A stretch of 63,176 bases of DNA from a bacterium (lineage in GTDB: Bacteria > Verrucomicrobiota > Kiritimatiellia > CAIKKV01 > CAITUY01), in contig JBAWZF010000014.1 in NCBI GenBank assembly GCA_037143175.1, positions 1 to 63,176 on the forward strand. Direction: 5' to 3'. The notes beneath the pieces were generated by a model. It searched no databases, was not told where the DNA came from, and saw only the letters and a program-made list of their open reading frames with translations. The translations under genes were made by a program, and so were the position numbers. The stretch's first letter is position 1; every line of letters starts with the position of its first letter. Shown piece after piece: positions 16,938-26,844 of this stretch.

Positions 16938-17786
16938 TCATCCCAGGATAGTGTTATCGATCAGGCGCGTGCCACCGATTCGAACGGCCAATGCGGCCAG
17001 AACAGGTCGCTGGATTTCAGAGACGGGCTCGAGTGTCTCATTGTCCATAAAAACCACATAATCAATAAGGGCCTCAGGAACCTCTGATATCACGGCCATA
17101 ACGGCCAACTTGACAGGCATGATCGAACGTTCCCCTGCCTGCACCAGTCTCTCGGCCGTGGCAAGTGCCCTCCGCAAACATAAGGCCCGCTTGCGATTAG
17201 CCGGAGAAAGGTATTTGTTACGAGAACTCATCGCCAACCCATCAGGCTCACGAATAATCGGCCCTACAATAATTTCCACAGGAATATTCAGATCCCGCAC
17301 CATTCGCTGAATAACACGGCACTGTTGGGCATCTTTTTGTCCAAAAACAGCGACATCAGGCAAAGTAATGTTGAATAACTTTGCCACAACCGACGTCACC
17401 CCCCTGAAATGCCCCGAACGACTTGCACCGCAAAGCACATTGGACAGAGAGGTTTCTTCCACAAATACGCTATGGTCTGCAGCATACATTTCCTCAGGAT
17501 TCGGGCAAAAAATCAGATCCACCCCCGCTCGCGTACATAATTCTCGATCCCGTTCAAAGTCGCGGGGATAACTGGCCAAATCTTCGCCGGGCAGAAATTG
17601 GATCGGGTTGACAAAAATGCTGACAATGACAACCTCAGCATGCGCTCGAGCCAGAGCCACCAAGGACAGATGCCCCTCGTGAAGATACCCCATGGTCGGC
17701 ACCAGCCCGATCTTCCGGCCAGCCCGCTTCTCACCCAGGGCATGCTGTTGCATGGCCTTCACCGACGTCATGACCCGCATATTCAT
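16938..17786 (-). CDS. panC: pantothenate synthetase
   Basis: PanC joins pantoate and beta-alanine using ATP. The 282-residue protein has the family landmarks: VPTMGYLHEGHLSLV (HxGH-like ATP site), FVNPIQFLPGEDLASYPRDF, VAVFGQKDAQQ and REPDGLAMSSRNKYLS. It is the last gene of the long minus-strand run, and its start overlaps the stop of the hybrid kinase gene by four bases (ATGA). It converges on the pilin-like gene with no gap. panB and panD are not in the window. Confidence 0.95.
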   Translation of the reverse strand: MNMRVMTSVKAMQQHALGEKRAGRKIGLVPTMGYLHEGHLSLVALARAHAEVVIVSIFVNPIQFLPGEDLASYPRDFERDRELCTRAGVDLIFCPNPEEMYAADHSVFVEETSLSNVLCGASRSGHFRGVTSVVAKLFNITLPDVAVFGQKDAQQCRVIQRMVRDLNIPVEIIVGPIIREPDGLAMSSRNKYLSPANRKRALCLRRALATAERLVQAGERSIMPVKLAVMAVISEVPEALIDYVVFMDNETLEPVSEIQRPVLAALAVRIGGTRLIDNTILG

Positions 17787-19000
17787 TTTGGCAGACGCTT
17801 CCGCACAGCCTCCAGAAGTAACTCCGCCTTAATCGGTTTTCGAAGCAGACAATTAACCAAGCCGTCCTTGATAATATCCGCCAACGATTCGGCCGGAGTA
17901 AACCCAGTGCAAAAGACAATAGGCGGCAGGCGCCAATTCCTATCCGTACAAATCTTTCTAATTTCAAAAAAAGATTCCCGCCCATCCTGCCCTGGCATCT
18001 GCAAGTCCATGATGATCAGGTCATGGCAACTCTTCGAAAACGCCGCCACAGCCTGTTCACCGTCCGATACCTGATCGATCACAGCCTCCGGAAATTCAAA
18101 CATGAGAATCATGCCGAAAAGCTTCCGGATCATTTGCTCATCATCAGCAATTAAAATTCGAGGAGCTATCGGTTTTTCCGATGGGGGTGAATCATCAACC
18201 ACAACCGGAACACGCTCAGATTCCATCGGCAAAGGGGACGTCATTTGCTCCTTGGCGAAATCTTTTGCGACAGGTAAATACATAAAAAAGGTCGATCCTT
18301 TTCCCAAAGTGCTCTCAAAGTCAACGTACCCCAGGTGATCTTTTATAATCCCGTGAACAATGCTCAATCCCAGCCCCGACCCGCGTCGTTTGGTAGCACG
18401 TTTAGTAGTAAAAAAAGGGTCGAATATTTTTTCCCGGATATCCTCCGGTATCCCCGCCCCCGTATCACGCACAGAGATCTTTACATAGGCCCCACGGGTC
18501 ACAGTTTGATATTCACCAAACGGGGTATCCAGATATACGTTTTCCGACTTGATGAACAATGATCCGGATGTCCCCATCGCATCCAATGCATTTTGGCATA
18601 GATTTTCCAATGCCGCGTGAATCTGGGAACGGCTTCCGGCAATATTACAAGGGGTAACCACCAAATCACACTTAACCGCAATGCCTTGCGGGAGGCCTGC
18701 CTGCAATGCCTGAACGACCTCCCCAATCACATCACTGATATCAAACACCGCTCGACTCACCCGATTGCGGCGCGCCAAGGTCAGTAATTTCAACGTCAAA
18801 TGCTGCATTTCTGTCGCAGTTTTCTCAATGATCGAGAGATATTCATTAACAACAGCGTTTTGTTTAACTTCATTTCGGATGAGATCGGGATAGGCCAGCA
18901 GAGGAGTTAACAGGTTATTGAAATCATGCGCGATCTGGCCCGCCACCAAACCGGCCATTTCCAATCGTTCTGTTCTGGCCAAATGAACATCAGTCTTCAT
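17783..19000 (-). CDS. soluble hybrid histidine kinase (HisKA-HATPase-REC)
   Basis: The 405-residue protein has no transmembrane segment and no sensor domain. The phospho-accepting histidine is His25 in [20 protein letters not shown]. The ATPase domain shows the N-box ([16 protein letters not shown]), [19 protein letters not shown] and [14 protein letters not shown] receiver domain occupies about residues 283-400, with the phospho-acceptor in [12 protein letters not shown] and the lysine in LLRKPIKAE. It overlaps rex upstream and panC downstream by four bases each. With no input domain, its signal must come from a partner protein; Rex is the obvious neighbour but a link is only inferred. Confidence 0.87.
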   Translation of the reverse strand: MKTDVHLARTERLEMAGLVAGQIAHDFNNLLTPLLAYPDLIRNEVKQNAVVNEYLSIIEKTATEMQHLTLKLLTLARRNRVSRAVFDISDVIGEVVQALQAGLPQGIAVKCDLVVTPCNIAGSRSQIHAALENLCQNALDAMGTSGSLFIKSENVYLDTPFGEYQTVTRGAYVKISVRDTGAGIPEDIREKIFDPFFTTKRATKRRGSGLGLSIVHGIIKDHLGYVDFESTLGKGSTFFMYLPVAKDFAKEQMTSPLPMESERVPVVVDDSPPSEKPIAPRILIADDEQMIRKLFGMILMFEFPEAVIDQVSDGEQAVAAFSKSCHDLIIMDLQMPGQDGRESFFEIRKICTDRNWRLPPIVFCTGFTPAESLADIIKDGLVNCLLRKPIKAELLLEAVRKRLPK

Positions 19001-19650
19001 GATAAGTCATTTCGCTCATTTACTTTCAACACATAGGCCAATTCACGCAAATTAGCGATGATTCTGGCATCCACCAATGCTACCCCAGCAGGAACCGTAA
19101 TATGCGCTGCCGTCAGATTCAAAATTCCCCGAATCCCCGCTTTAATCAGGCGATCCACTACTGCTTGCGCCACATCATGAGGTACAGCGACAATACCAAT
19201 CGCCACCTTCTGCCGCTTGACGACCTCAGGCAACTCTTCCACATCCCTGACAACAAATCGACTAATCGTCTCGCCAACTACCGCAGGGTGATTGTCAAAA
19301 ACATCGCAAATCCTGAACCCCTGTCGCGCAAACTCTTCATGCGTTGCCAAGGCACGCCCCAAATTACCCGCTCCGATCACGACACACACGCTCTCCTGAT
19401 CCGCACCTAAAGTGAGCGTCAACACCGTTTCCAAACCAGCCGTTGAATACCCTTTTTTAGATATCCCCTGGAAATCGATATGTGAGATATCCTGCCGCAC
19501 CGTAGACGAAGTCAAGGAGAGCGCTTCCGCCAAAGCGTCTGATGAAACCCATTCCACCCCTTCCGAGCGTAATTGTTTGGCCATCGTCAGATACTTTGGC
19601 AAACGACGAATCACGGAAATCGGAATTTTTATATTTTGAGTTTCACTCAT
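18997..19650 (-). CDS. rex: redox-sensing transcriptional repressor Rex
   Basis: Rex represses fermentation and respiration genes and leaves DNA when the NADH/NAD+ ratio rises. The 217-residue protein has the winged helix in the first 80 residues (PISVIRRLPKYLTMAKQLRS; SSTVRQDISHIDFQGISKKG) and the NAD(H)-binding VVIGAGNLGRALATHEEF, followed by FDNHPAVVGETI. The C-terminal swap helix (ANLRELAYVLKVNE) is present. It is embedded in an operon of housekeeping genes between a sugar kinase and a kinase of the two-component type. No clear Rex operator was found in the window. Confidence 0.93.
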   Translation of the reverse strand: MSETQNIKIPISVIRRLPKYLTMAKQLRSEGVEWVSSDALAEALSLTSSTVRQDISHIDFQGISKKGYSTAGLETVLTLTLGADQESVCVVIGAGNLGRALATHEEFARQGFRICDVFDNHPAVVGETISRFVVRDVEELPEVVKRQKVAIGIVAVPHDVAQAVVDRLIKAGIRGILNLTAAHITVPAGVALVDARIIANLRELAYVLKVNERNDLS

Positions 19651-19657
19651 TCTTTGA

Positions 19658-20584
19658 TTACCCCGTTTCTACTGTATCAAAATGAGTGAGCCGTTTAAAT
19701 GCGGCAAAACGGCGATTGATCTCATGCCGGGACAAATTCTGCAACCGCCCCAAACTAAAATCTTCCACGCCAAATGAGGCTACGACACTGCCATACCCCA
19801 TCGCTTTACAAATGGCCGCTTCACTCACCTCGCCCCCCTCACTCAAGGCTCCCATCAAACCTCCGGCAAAAGTATCCCCTGCGCCCGTCGGATCGTGCAC
19901 AATCTCAAGGGGATAGGCGGGCACCACAAATATCTCCTTTAACGTAAACAGCATCGCGCCATGCTCACCTTTTTTAATAATGACATATTTTGGGCCCCAG
20001 CCTAGAATTTTTTTAGCGGCTCGAACCAAATTGTTTTCTCCAGCCAAAAGGCGGGCTTCAGACTCATTCAAAGTCAGAAGATCAACTGCGGCAATAACCT
20101 CACGCAGCGGATGAAGCGCAATATTAATCCAGAGGTCCATCGTATCGGCTGCCACAAATTTGGGTGACTTTGCCTGTGACAACACGTGTAATTGTAACTG
20201 AGGCGCAATATTAGCCAAAAACAAAAATGGCGCGCGGGTATAGTCATCCGGTAATTCGGGCATAAAGGTCTCAAGCACATTGAGTTCCGTCGCCAGTGTC
20301 CGGCGATTATTCATGTCCTGCTCATAAATTCCCGACCAGCGGAAAGTTTTCCCGCGGCTTTTTTGCAGCCCGCATAAATTAATCCCGAACTGGCGGTAGA
20401 CATCCACACACGGCTCAGGAAAATCGGCGCCCACTACCCCCACCATACCTGTGGGCGTAAAAAAAGACGCGCTGGCACAGGCATAGCTTACCGATCCACC
20501 TAAAATCTCAATTTTTTTCGCATGAGGCGTTTCAATGGTATCCAGCCCGATCGATCCCACAACTACAAGCTGTACTGGTTTCAT
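19658..20584 (-). CDS. PfkB-family sugar or nucleoside kinase
   Basis: The 308-residue protein has the PfkB fold. The N-terminus is VVVGSIGLDTIETPHAKKI, followed by LGGSVSYACASASFF. The C-terminal signature HDPTGAGDTFAGGLMGALSE holds the catalytic aspartate (about residue 247) and the anion hole. The substrate is not clear; this subgroup is often annotated as an inosine/guanosine or sugar kinase. The start is chosen at MKPVQLVVVG, preceded by an aaaggag ribosome binding site; the open frame continues 13 codons upstream. It lies two bases after the PSP1-domain gene. Confidence 0.85.
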   Translation of the reverse strand: MKPVQLVVVGSIGLDTIETPHAKKIEILGGSVSYACASASFFTPTGMVGVVGADFPEPCVDVYRQFGINLCGLQKSRGKTFRWSGIYEQDMNNRRTLATELNVLETFMPELPDDYTRAPFLFLANIAPQLQLHVLSQAKSPKFVAADTMDLWINIALHPLREVIAAVDLLTLNESEARLLAGENNLVRAAKKILGWGPKYVIIKKGEHGAMLFTLKEIFVVPAYPLEIVHDPTGAGDTFAGGLMGALSEGGEVSEAAICKAMGYGSVVASFGVEDFSLGRLQNLSRHEINRRFAAFKRLTHFDTVETG

Positions 20585-20586
20585 AA

Positions 20587-21414
20587 CTACTCCTTTTCCC
20601 GAGACACGTCCGCGAGCGCACAATCCACAATGCGCCCATCATCCAAACGGATCTTAACCCGCTGTTTCAGAATATCCTTCTCCCAAATACAACCGCAGTT
20701 CTCGCCACACGAAACACGGGCACCATCTTTCGGGAATTTATCCCCCGCCAATTTATAGCTCTCATATTCATGCTTGAGACAGCACTTCAAACGTCCGCAT
20801 GTTCCACTGATGGCTCCCGGATTAAGCGCTAAATGTTGAGCTTTAGCCATCTTAACCGTCACCACATTAAAATCTTTCATCCATGTTTTGCAACAAATGG
20901 CACGCCCGCAGACCCCCATCCCTCCAACCACTTTGGCAGCATCCCGGACACCAATGGCCTTCATTTCAATGCGCGCACGCAATTCCCCTGCCAGTGCCTT
21001 GATGCATTCAGCATACTCAACCCGGTCCTCGGAAGTAAACGTGACATGCAACACAGACCGGTCAAAACTGTAGCGCACCTGAACAACATGAAGAGCGAGT
21101 TTAAACTCCTCGACCCTTTTATGTACAGTCTTGAGTGCCATCCGCCCAACGACCTGGTTTTCAGAAGCCCTCGATTGGTCCTGAAGCGTGGCTCTTCGCA
21201 CCACAAAGGGAATCGTTCCTTTTACTGGCATCTCACCTTCATGATCAATCAGCTGAACCACATGCCCCGACTCAGGAATGCGGTTACATTCAATGACACA
21301 AAGCTCCCCTTGATGGATGACCAACTCAAAGGGGCAAGTGGCATTCACCAGCGAATCATCATCAAGATGTATGAGAGCCGAACGATACACAGGGAATTCT
21401 TTCTCTTTATGCAC
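20587..21414 (-). CDS. PSP1-domain protein, RicT (YaaT)-like
   Basis: This 275-residue protein contains the PSP1 domain with its conserved cysteines in GGMGVCGRAICCKTWMKDF and SGTCGRLKCCLKHEYESYK. In Bacillus subtilis RicT forms a complex with RicA and RicF that holds Fe-S clusters and affects RNase Y. In other bacteria PSP1 proteins are little studied. The order tmk-holB-PSP1 matches that of Firmicutes, so the pairing is old. A further conserved cysteine cluster near the C-terminus (CGENCGC) could add a metal site. It overlaps the end of holB by eight bases. Confidence 0.88.
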   Translation of the reverse strand: MHKEKEFPVYRSALIHLDDDSLVNATCPFELVIHQGELCVIECNRIPESGHVVQLIDHEGEMPVKGTIPFVVRRATLQDQSRASENQVVGRMALKTVHKRVEEFKLALHVVQVRYSFDRSVLHVTFTSEDRVEYAECIKALAGELRARIEMKAIGVRDAAKVVGGMGVCGRAICCKTWMKDFNVVTVKMAKAQHLALNPGAISGTCGRLKCCLKHEYESYKLAGDKFPKDGARVSCGENCGCIWEKDILKQRVKIRLDDGRIVDCALADVSREKE

Positions 21415-22417
21415 TCAATCCGTTTACTGCCCCCGTCAACACAAGACCACTGGGAAGGTTACGATCAAACTGGCGCTGCATCGCCTCCACCACACGCACA
21501 TTTCCCATTGCATCCGCAAACGACAACCCTTGGGCAATACCCAAAATCACCGCCGCCTGATCAGGATACCGCAACTGCGGAGGTTGAGCACTACTCACCG
21601 TCACGGCCACCAACAAATCCCGATACCAAAACAGCATGGCGCGCAAGACCATGGCGCGTAACCCCCTGAATCGCGCCTCAATCCGGGCTTCCAGAATCAC
21701 ATCTTTTGCTTTGGTCGCCTTGATCTTTTCGTCCGGATTCCGAAGCGCCTCTTGCTCCTCCTGATAACGCCTCTTCTCCTCTTTATCGACCGTTTTCTTG
21801 ATATCTGAAAGTAATATATCCAGCCTGGTGGAGCGGGCCAACCGCCCTATCAAGCCGCCGCCCAATGGGGTTGCCAGAATCTCCAACAACGCGCCACGCC
21901 AAGGTTCGGCCAAAACCTCCGATTCGGAAGAGAGCAGCAACCTCTGACAGCGCGATAATATGGTCGGTAGGATCGCTTGCGGGGTATCCGTGAGCAGGAA
22001 AAACACACAACGGGCAGGTGGCTCCTCAAGCGTTTTCAGGAATGAATTTGCGGCCTCTTCACCAATCCGGTCTGCACCGACAAAAACAACAGCCTTCCAC
22101 CCCCCGCTATAGGAAGTCTGATAAATCACCCGCTGCAAATCACGGATACGATCGACCCCCACCACACGCGATTTCTTTTCCGGCTCAATCCACACCACAT
22201 CAATATGTTTATGATCATGAATCTGCTGGCAAGCGACACAGTCCCCGCAGGGTTTCACCATTCCCTGACAGAACAACTGCTGCAATGCAGCCTCGGTAAA
22301 GGGGATCGCCTCTTCACGAAGATTGCCAATCACCAGATAGGCCTGCCCGACCCGTCCGACACGCACTGCCGCATCAAACGCAGCCACAGCGCTCATTACT
22401 GGACTTTCATTCTGCAT
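21407..22417 (-). CDS. holB: DNA polymerase III delta-prime subunit (clamp-loader AAA+ protein)
   Basis: The protein is part of the clamp loader that places the beta sliding clamp on DNA. It has VGQAYLVIGNLREEAIPF at the degenerate P-loop (no GxxGxGKT, as expected for delta-prime), the cysteine cluster CGDCVACQQIHDHKHIDV, the region VDRIRDLQRVIYQTSYSGGW, and the sensor motif NSFLKTLEEPPARCVFFLLT. The start is placed at MQNESPVM, which has an aggaa ribosome binding site. The open frame extends 31 codons upstream inside tmk. It overlaps the tmk stop by about ten bases. Confidence 0.88.
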   Translation of the reverse strand: MQNESPVMSAVAAFDAAVRVGRVGQAYLVIGNLREEAIPFTEAALQQLFCQGMVKPCGDCVACQQIHDHKHIDVVWIEPEKKSRVVGVDRIRDLQRVIYQTSYSGGWKAVVFVGADRIGEEAANSFLKTLEEPPARCVFFLLTDTPQAILPTILSRCQRLLLSSESEVLAEPWRGALLEILATPLGGGLIGRLARSTRLDILLSDIKKTVDKEEKRRYQEEQEALRNPDEKIKATKAKDVILEARIEARFRGLRAMVLRAMLFWYRDLLVAVTVSSAQPPQLRYPDQAAVILGIAQGLSFADAMGNVRVVEAMQRQFDRNLPSGLVLTGAVNGLSA

Positions 22418-23087
22418 GCTGATTCCTGAATTCCGAATCCCGGACTTCTGAGATAACCTTAACCAAGGCCCAAATATCAGCCGCAACCGCCTCCGGCTCG
22501 CGCATGGCATTCACGACCTTGATCCGATCTGGCCACCGCTTCGCCAGTTCAAGAAAGCCGCGATGCACCCGCTCGTGAAAATCAGACGCCTCCCGTTCGA
22601 TCCGGTCACTCGTCGTATTCTGTGCCAGATTACGCTGATGCAACCGTTCCCGCCCGGTCTTGACGTCAATCTCCATGATAATCGTAAGATCAGGAACGCA
22701 GGTGCCCGTGGCATATTTATTAAGGGTAAAAATCGTCTCAAGATCAAATCCCCGCCCATACCCCTGATAGGCGGAAGTGGAATCAATATAACGGTCACAC
22801 AAAACCCATACCCCTTTATTCAGGGCGGGAAGGATAACAGTCTGAACCAACTGGGCTCGGCTTGCCTCAAAAAGAAACAATTCAGCCTCCGGACAAATCG
22901 CCTCTCCGGATTGCTCATGTTGCAAAATCCCCCGAATTGTTTCCCCGGTCAGGGTTCCGCCAGGCTCACGTGTCAGGATGACCGGATGCCCCAGCCCCTT
23001 TAAACGCTCCGTCAGGCACTTGATGTGGGTAGATTTCCCCCCCCCTTCCGGACCTTCGAAGGTTATAAATCTCCCTTTTGATGTCAT
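22407..23087 (-). CDS. tmk: thymidylate kinase
   Basis: Tmk phosphorylates dTMP to dTDP. The 226-residue protein has the P-loop FEGPEGGGKSTHIKCL near the start, the TMP-binding LTREPGGTLTGETIRGIL, the DRYIDSTSAYQGYGRG motif, and a lid region with RIEREASDFHERVHRGFLEL. The start overlaps the stop of cysS by four bases (ATGA). With ThyX elsewhere in the window it completes the route from dUMP to dTDP. Confidence 0.94.
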   Translation of the reverse strand: MTSKGRFITFEGPEGGGKSTHIKCLTERLKGLGHPVILTREPGGTLTGETIRGILQHEQSGEAICPEAELFLFEASRAQLVQTVILPALNKGVWVLCDRYIDSTSAYQGYGRGFDLETIFTLNKYATGTCVPDLTIIMEIDVKTGRERLHQRNLAQNTTSDRIEREASDFHERVHRGFLELAKRWPDRIKVVNAMREPEAVAADIWALVKVISEVRDSEFRNQHAE

Positions 23088-24481
23088 TTTCTTTTCAACT
23101 TTGGGCCCTGCGGCGTATCTTGAATAACCCAGCCTATCGTAGCCAATTCATTCCGTACGCGATCCGCCTCCGGCCAATTTTTAGATTGCCGGGCTTGCTG
23201 CCGGAGGGCTAATAGATTAATGGCTTCGATTGGAATCGCCTCTGCAGGCTTGGTCAAAAAACCAAGAACGGCATCTAATTTCAGCAACATATCAACAATA
23301 ACTGCGGCCTGCTCCCGAGTGAGGGTTTTTGCATCAATGGCTCGATTCCCTGCATGAACCAGATCAAATAACGCCCCCAATGATTCTGAAATATTGAGAT
23401 CATCGGCTAGGCCGGCGTCAAATTTTGCCTTTAAAATGACCGCCCAGTCCGGTAATTCACAGGGTACACGAAGGTCACCCGCCAACTCTTTGAGCCTGTC
23501 TTGAAATTCATCCAAACGTTGCAGTGCGTTGCGTGCTGCAACTAAAGCATCAAAAGAAAAATTCAACGACTGCCTGTAATGGCCTGCCATCAGGACATAC
23601 CTGACTTCGCGTCCGGAATACCCCTTGGAAATGACATCACGAATGGTATAAAAATTCCCAAGGGACTTGGACATTTTCCGACCATCCACAATCAGGTGGG
23701 CGCAATGCAACCAGTACCGTACATACGGTTTGCCGCTTGCCGCTTCGCTTTGAGCAATCTCATCCTCATGATGGGGGAAAACATTATCCACGCCACCCGT
23801 ATGCATATCAAAGCTTTCGCCCAGATACTTGGTGGCCATGGCAGAACATTCAATATGCCACCCCGGCCGCCCACGGCCCCAAGGTGCATCCCACACCACA
23901 TCGCCATCCTTTGCATCCCAGGCTTTCCAAAGGGCAAAATCAGCGACATTCTCCTTCTCATATTCGTCCTGATGCACTCGAGCTCCCGGTCGCAGTCCTG
24001 CCATGTCGAGATGGGCCAACTTCCCATAACCCGGAAAACTGGACACGCTGAAATAAATGGAACCATCTTCGGACTGATAAGCATGGCCCTTATCCATCAG
24101 TTTCTTAATGATGTCGATCATCTCGGGAATATGATCCGTGGCGGCGGGATAGTGTTCCGCAGGCTCCACATTCAGTCCCTTCAAATCCTCAAAAAAAGCG
24201 ACTTTAAAGATTTTGGTGAAGGCATCAAGCGACACACCGGCCTTGATCGCACCCGCAATCGTTTTATCGTCCACATCGGTCAGATTCATCACCTGAACCA
24301 CCTCGAAGCCAAAATATTTGATGCAGCGACGAAGAAGATCCTCGAAGATATAGGCTCTGAAATTTCCGATATGAGCGTAATTGTAAACAGTCGGTCCACA
24401 GGTATAGAGCCGGATTCGGTTCCCTTCAAGAGGAACCACTTCCTCAAGCTGTTGCGTCAAGGTATTATGAATTTTCATCAT
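23084..24481 (-). CDS. cysS: cysteinyl-tRNA synthetase
   Basis: This class I synthetase has 465 residues. It shows the zinc-binding CGPTVYNYAHIGNFRAYIF (containing the HIGH-type HIGN), GWHIECSAMATKYLG, the zinc ligands GGVDNVFPHHEDEIAQSEAA, and the KMSKSLGNFYT loop near residue 267. The C-terminal anticodon part ends in PEADRVRNELATIGWVIQDT. Start at the first of two adjacent ATGs, overlapping the ispF stop by four bases. The neighbours ispF and aspS are commonly linked with it. Confidence 0.96.
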   Translation of the reverse strand: MMKIHNTLTQQLEEVVPLEGNRIRLYTCGPTVYNYAHIGNFRAYIFEDLLRRCIKYFGFEVVQVMNLTDVDDKTIAGAIKAGVSLDAFTKIFKVAFFEDLKGLNVEPAEHYPAATDHIPEMIDIIKKLMDKGHAYQSEDGSIYFSVSSFPGYGKLAHLDMAGLRPGARVHQDEYEKENVADFALWKAWDAKDGDVVWDAPWGRGRPGWHIECSAMATKYLGESFDMHTGGVDNVFPHHEDEIAQSEAASGKPYVRYWLHCAHLIVDGRKMSKSLGNFYTIRDVISKGYSGREVRYVLMAGHYRQSLNFSFDALVAARNALQRLDEFQDRLKELAGDLRVPCELPDWAVILKAKFDAGLADDLNISESLGALFDLVHAGNRAIDAKTLTREQAAVIVDMLLKLDAVLGFLTKPAEAIPIEAINLLALRQQARQSKNWPEADRVRNELATIGWVIQDTPQGPKLKRK

Positions 24482-24960
24482 TTCTCCACTGTCTCCACAG
24501 TTGCCACAGCCATCACGGCAACCCCCTCAGCCCGACCAATGGCTCCGAGACCTTCCATTGTTGTAGCCTTTATGGAAACGTCATCTATCGTTACGTCCAG
24601 CACTGGGGCCAGACACGCCCGCATCCGGGCGGCAAAGGGCATTACCTTCGGGCGTTCGGCCGTAATCACGGCATCCACATTTACCACACGAAATCCCTTC
24701 GCCTTGATGCGCCCCACTACATGACGGAGGAGCTCAACACTGTCTGCGTCCTTCCATTTCGGATCGGTGTTGGGGAAATGCTGCCCGATATCCCCATCCG
24801 CGAGTGAGCCCAACAGGGCATCAGCCAAGGCATGACAAAGCACATCCGCATCCGAATGCCCATCAAGCCCCTCCGGCGAAGGGATCTCGACACCACCCAG
24901 GATGAGTTTCCGACCCGTCGCGAACCGGTGAATATCAAAGCCTATGCCCGTGCGAATCAT
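24478..24960 (-). CDS. ispF: 2-C-methyl-D-erythritol 2,4-cyclodiphosphate synthase
   Basis: IspF closes the cyclodiphosphate ring in the non-mevalonate isoprenoid pathway. The 160-residue protein has GIGFDIHRFATGRKLILGGV (zinc-binding Asp and His), LDGHSDADVLCHALADALLG, DIGQHFPNTDPKWKDADS, and the C-terminal EGLGAIGRAEGVAVMAVATV. All metal and substrate ligands appear present. It lies nine bases after aspS and overlaps cysS. It shows that this organism makes isoprenoids through methylerythritol phosphate. Confidence 0.96.
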   Translation of the reverse strand: MIRTGIGFDIHRFATGRKLILGGVEIPSPEGLDGHSDADVLCHALADALLGSLADGDIGQHFPNTDPKWKDADSVELLRHVVGRIKAKGFRVVNVDAVITAERPKVMPFAARMRACLAPVLDVTIDDVSIKATTMEGLGAIGRAEGVAVMAVATVETVEK

Positions 24961-24969
24961 AATCTGAGT

Positions 24970-26769
24970 TCAAGCCACCGGCTTTGCTTCTTCCTTTTTC
25001 TCTTTCGGTAGATCCAGCTTAAGATGGAGCTCACGAAGCTGCTTATCCATAACCGTATTCGGCGCATTCATCATCAAATCCTGCGCCTTCTGGTTCATGG
25101 GGAAAGCGATAACTTCACGAATATTGCTTTCGCCTGCCAACAGCATCACCATACGATCCACACCAGGCGCAATCCCACCATGAGGCGGCGCACCCAACTT
25201 GAAGGCATTGATCATACCACCAAATCGACGATCTACTTCCTCCGGAGGATAGCCCGCGATAGTAAATGCCTTATACATCACGTCCGGACTATGATTCCGT
25301 ATCGCCCCACTGGAGAGTTCAACACCGTTACAAACGATGTCATACTGGTAAGCCAGAATATCCAGCGGATCTTTTTCGCACAGCGCACTCATACCGCCCT
25401 GCGGCATGGAAAACGGATTATGCGAGAAAGCGATACTTCTGGTTTCCTCATCATACTCAAACATCGGGAAATCAACAATCCAACAGAAGCGATTGACGCC
25501 CTTTGGAATGAGATCCAGATCACGCCCCAACTTGATCCGGAGATCACCGCAGATCTTGTTCGCGACCTTGGCCACATCACTGATGAAAAACATCACATCC
25601 CCGTCAGTCATATTGGCACGCGCGGCCAACGCCTTCAGTTCGTCCTCAGACAAGAACTTCAAGATGGGACCTTTGATGACGCCCCCCTCCCAAACCAGGT
25701 AGGCCAGACCCTTTGACCCTAATGACTGGGCATACTCGACCAACTTGTCGAAGAAACTGCGAGGCTTATCGGCAATCCCCTTGACAGGAATAGCCCGGAC
25801 TACTCCCCCCTTCTCCACAACCGAGCGAAAGGCATTAAACTTGGATACGCGGAAAACATCCGAGACGTCCTGAATCACGATAGGAATACGCAAATCGGGT
25901 TTATCGGTCCCGTACTGCACCATGGAGGTTGCATACGGAATGCGCTCAAACGGCGGCTTGTCATTGGTCACTTTCGAAAATTCAGTAAACACCCCATGGA
26001 TCACATCCTCAACCACGGCAAAAACATCATCCTGCGTGACAAACGACATTTCCATATCGAGCTGATAAAACTCGCCTGGCGAACGATCCGCCCGCGCATC
26101 TTCATCGCGGAAGCAGGGTGCGATCTGGAAATACCGATCAAAACCCGCCACCATGAGCAGTTGCTTAAACTGTTGAGGTGCCTGGGGTAACGCATAAAAC
26201 TTCCCCGGATGAACACGGCTGGGAACCAGATAATCGCGCGCACCCTCCGGTGAACTACTGGTCAGAATCGGAGTCTGAAATTCCGTGAATCCATGCCCGA
26301 TCATACGACGACGCAAACTGGCAATAATCTGGGAACGGAGCAGGATGTTTTTATGCAAACGGTCACGCCGGAGATCGAGAAAACGATATTTCAACCGGGT
26401 CTCCTCAGGGCCGTCCTCCTCAATGGTAATCTGGAACGGCAAAGGCTCCGCGAGGCTTTCGACAATGATCGTTTCCGCGAGCACTTCAATTTTACCCGTC
26501 GGCAGCCCTTCGTTAATCGTATCCTGACTTCTGGCCACCACCGTACCAGTCACCGTAATGACACTCTCGGGCCGCACCTTCTGGCACTCTTCAAAAAAGG
26601 AGCGCTCGGGCGTGATCACTACCTGAGTTTGTCCGTAATGATCACGCAAATCGATAAATAGCAGTTGGCCATGATCCCGCTTCCGGAACACCCACCCGGA
26701 CAGCCGAACGGTTTGAGCCACATGGTCAAGCTTAAGCTCACCACAGTTATGTGTTCTATATTGATGCAT
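24970..26769 (-). CDS. aspS: aspartyl-tRNA synthetase
   Basis: This class II synthetase has 599 residues, the usual bacterial length. It begins with the anticodon-binding OB fold ([20 protein letters not shown]), continues with motif 2 ([30 protein letters not shown] split across the loop), the bacterial GAD insertion (about residues 300-420), and motif 3 [20 protein letters not shown]. The start has a gggag ribosome binding site. It is the first gene of the long minus-strand operon that ends at panC. Whether it also charges tRNA-Asn cannot be told here. Confidence 0.95.
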   Translation of the reverse strand: MHQYRTHNCGELKLDHVAQTVRLSGWVFRKRDHGQLLFIDLRDHYGQTQVVITPERSFFEECQKVRPESVITVTGTVVARSQDTINEGLPTGKIEVLAETIIVESLAEPLPFQITIEEDGPEETRLKYRFLDLRRDRLHKNILLRSQIIASLRRRMIGHGFTEFQTPILTSSSPEGARDYLVPSRVHPGKFYALPQAPQQFKQLLMVAGFDRYFQIAPCFRDEDARADRSPGEFYQLDMEMSFVTQDDVFAVVEDVIHGVFTEFSKVTNDKPPFERIPYATSMVQYGTDKPDLRIPIVIQDVSDVFRVSKFNAFRSVVEKGGVVRAIPVKGIADKPRSFFDKLVEYAQSLGSKGLAYLVWEGGVIKGPILKFLSEDELKALAARANMTDGDVMFFISDVAKVANKICGDLRIKLGRDLDLIPKGVNRFCWIVDFPMFEYDEETRSIAFSHNPFSMPQGGMSALCEKDPLDILAYQYDIVCNGVELSSGAIRNHSPDVMYKAFTIAGYPPEEVDRRFGGMINAFKLGAPPHGGIAPGVDRMVMLLAGESNIREVIAFPMNQKAQDLMMNAPNTVMDKQLRELHLKLDLPKEKKEEAKPVA

Positions 26770-26844
26770 TCTCTATTCTCCCAAACAAATTCAAAACCAT
26801 CACTGTACCACCTAGACACGAAGAAGGAAAGACTTCACCAGTAA

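Noticed and set aside
23579-24724. 381-residue plus-strand frame
   Set aside because: It lies opposite cysS and ispF, which have all family motifs.
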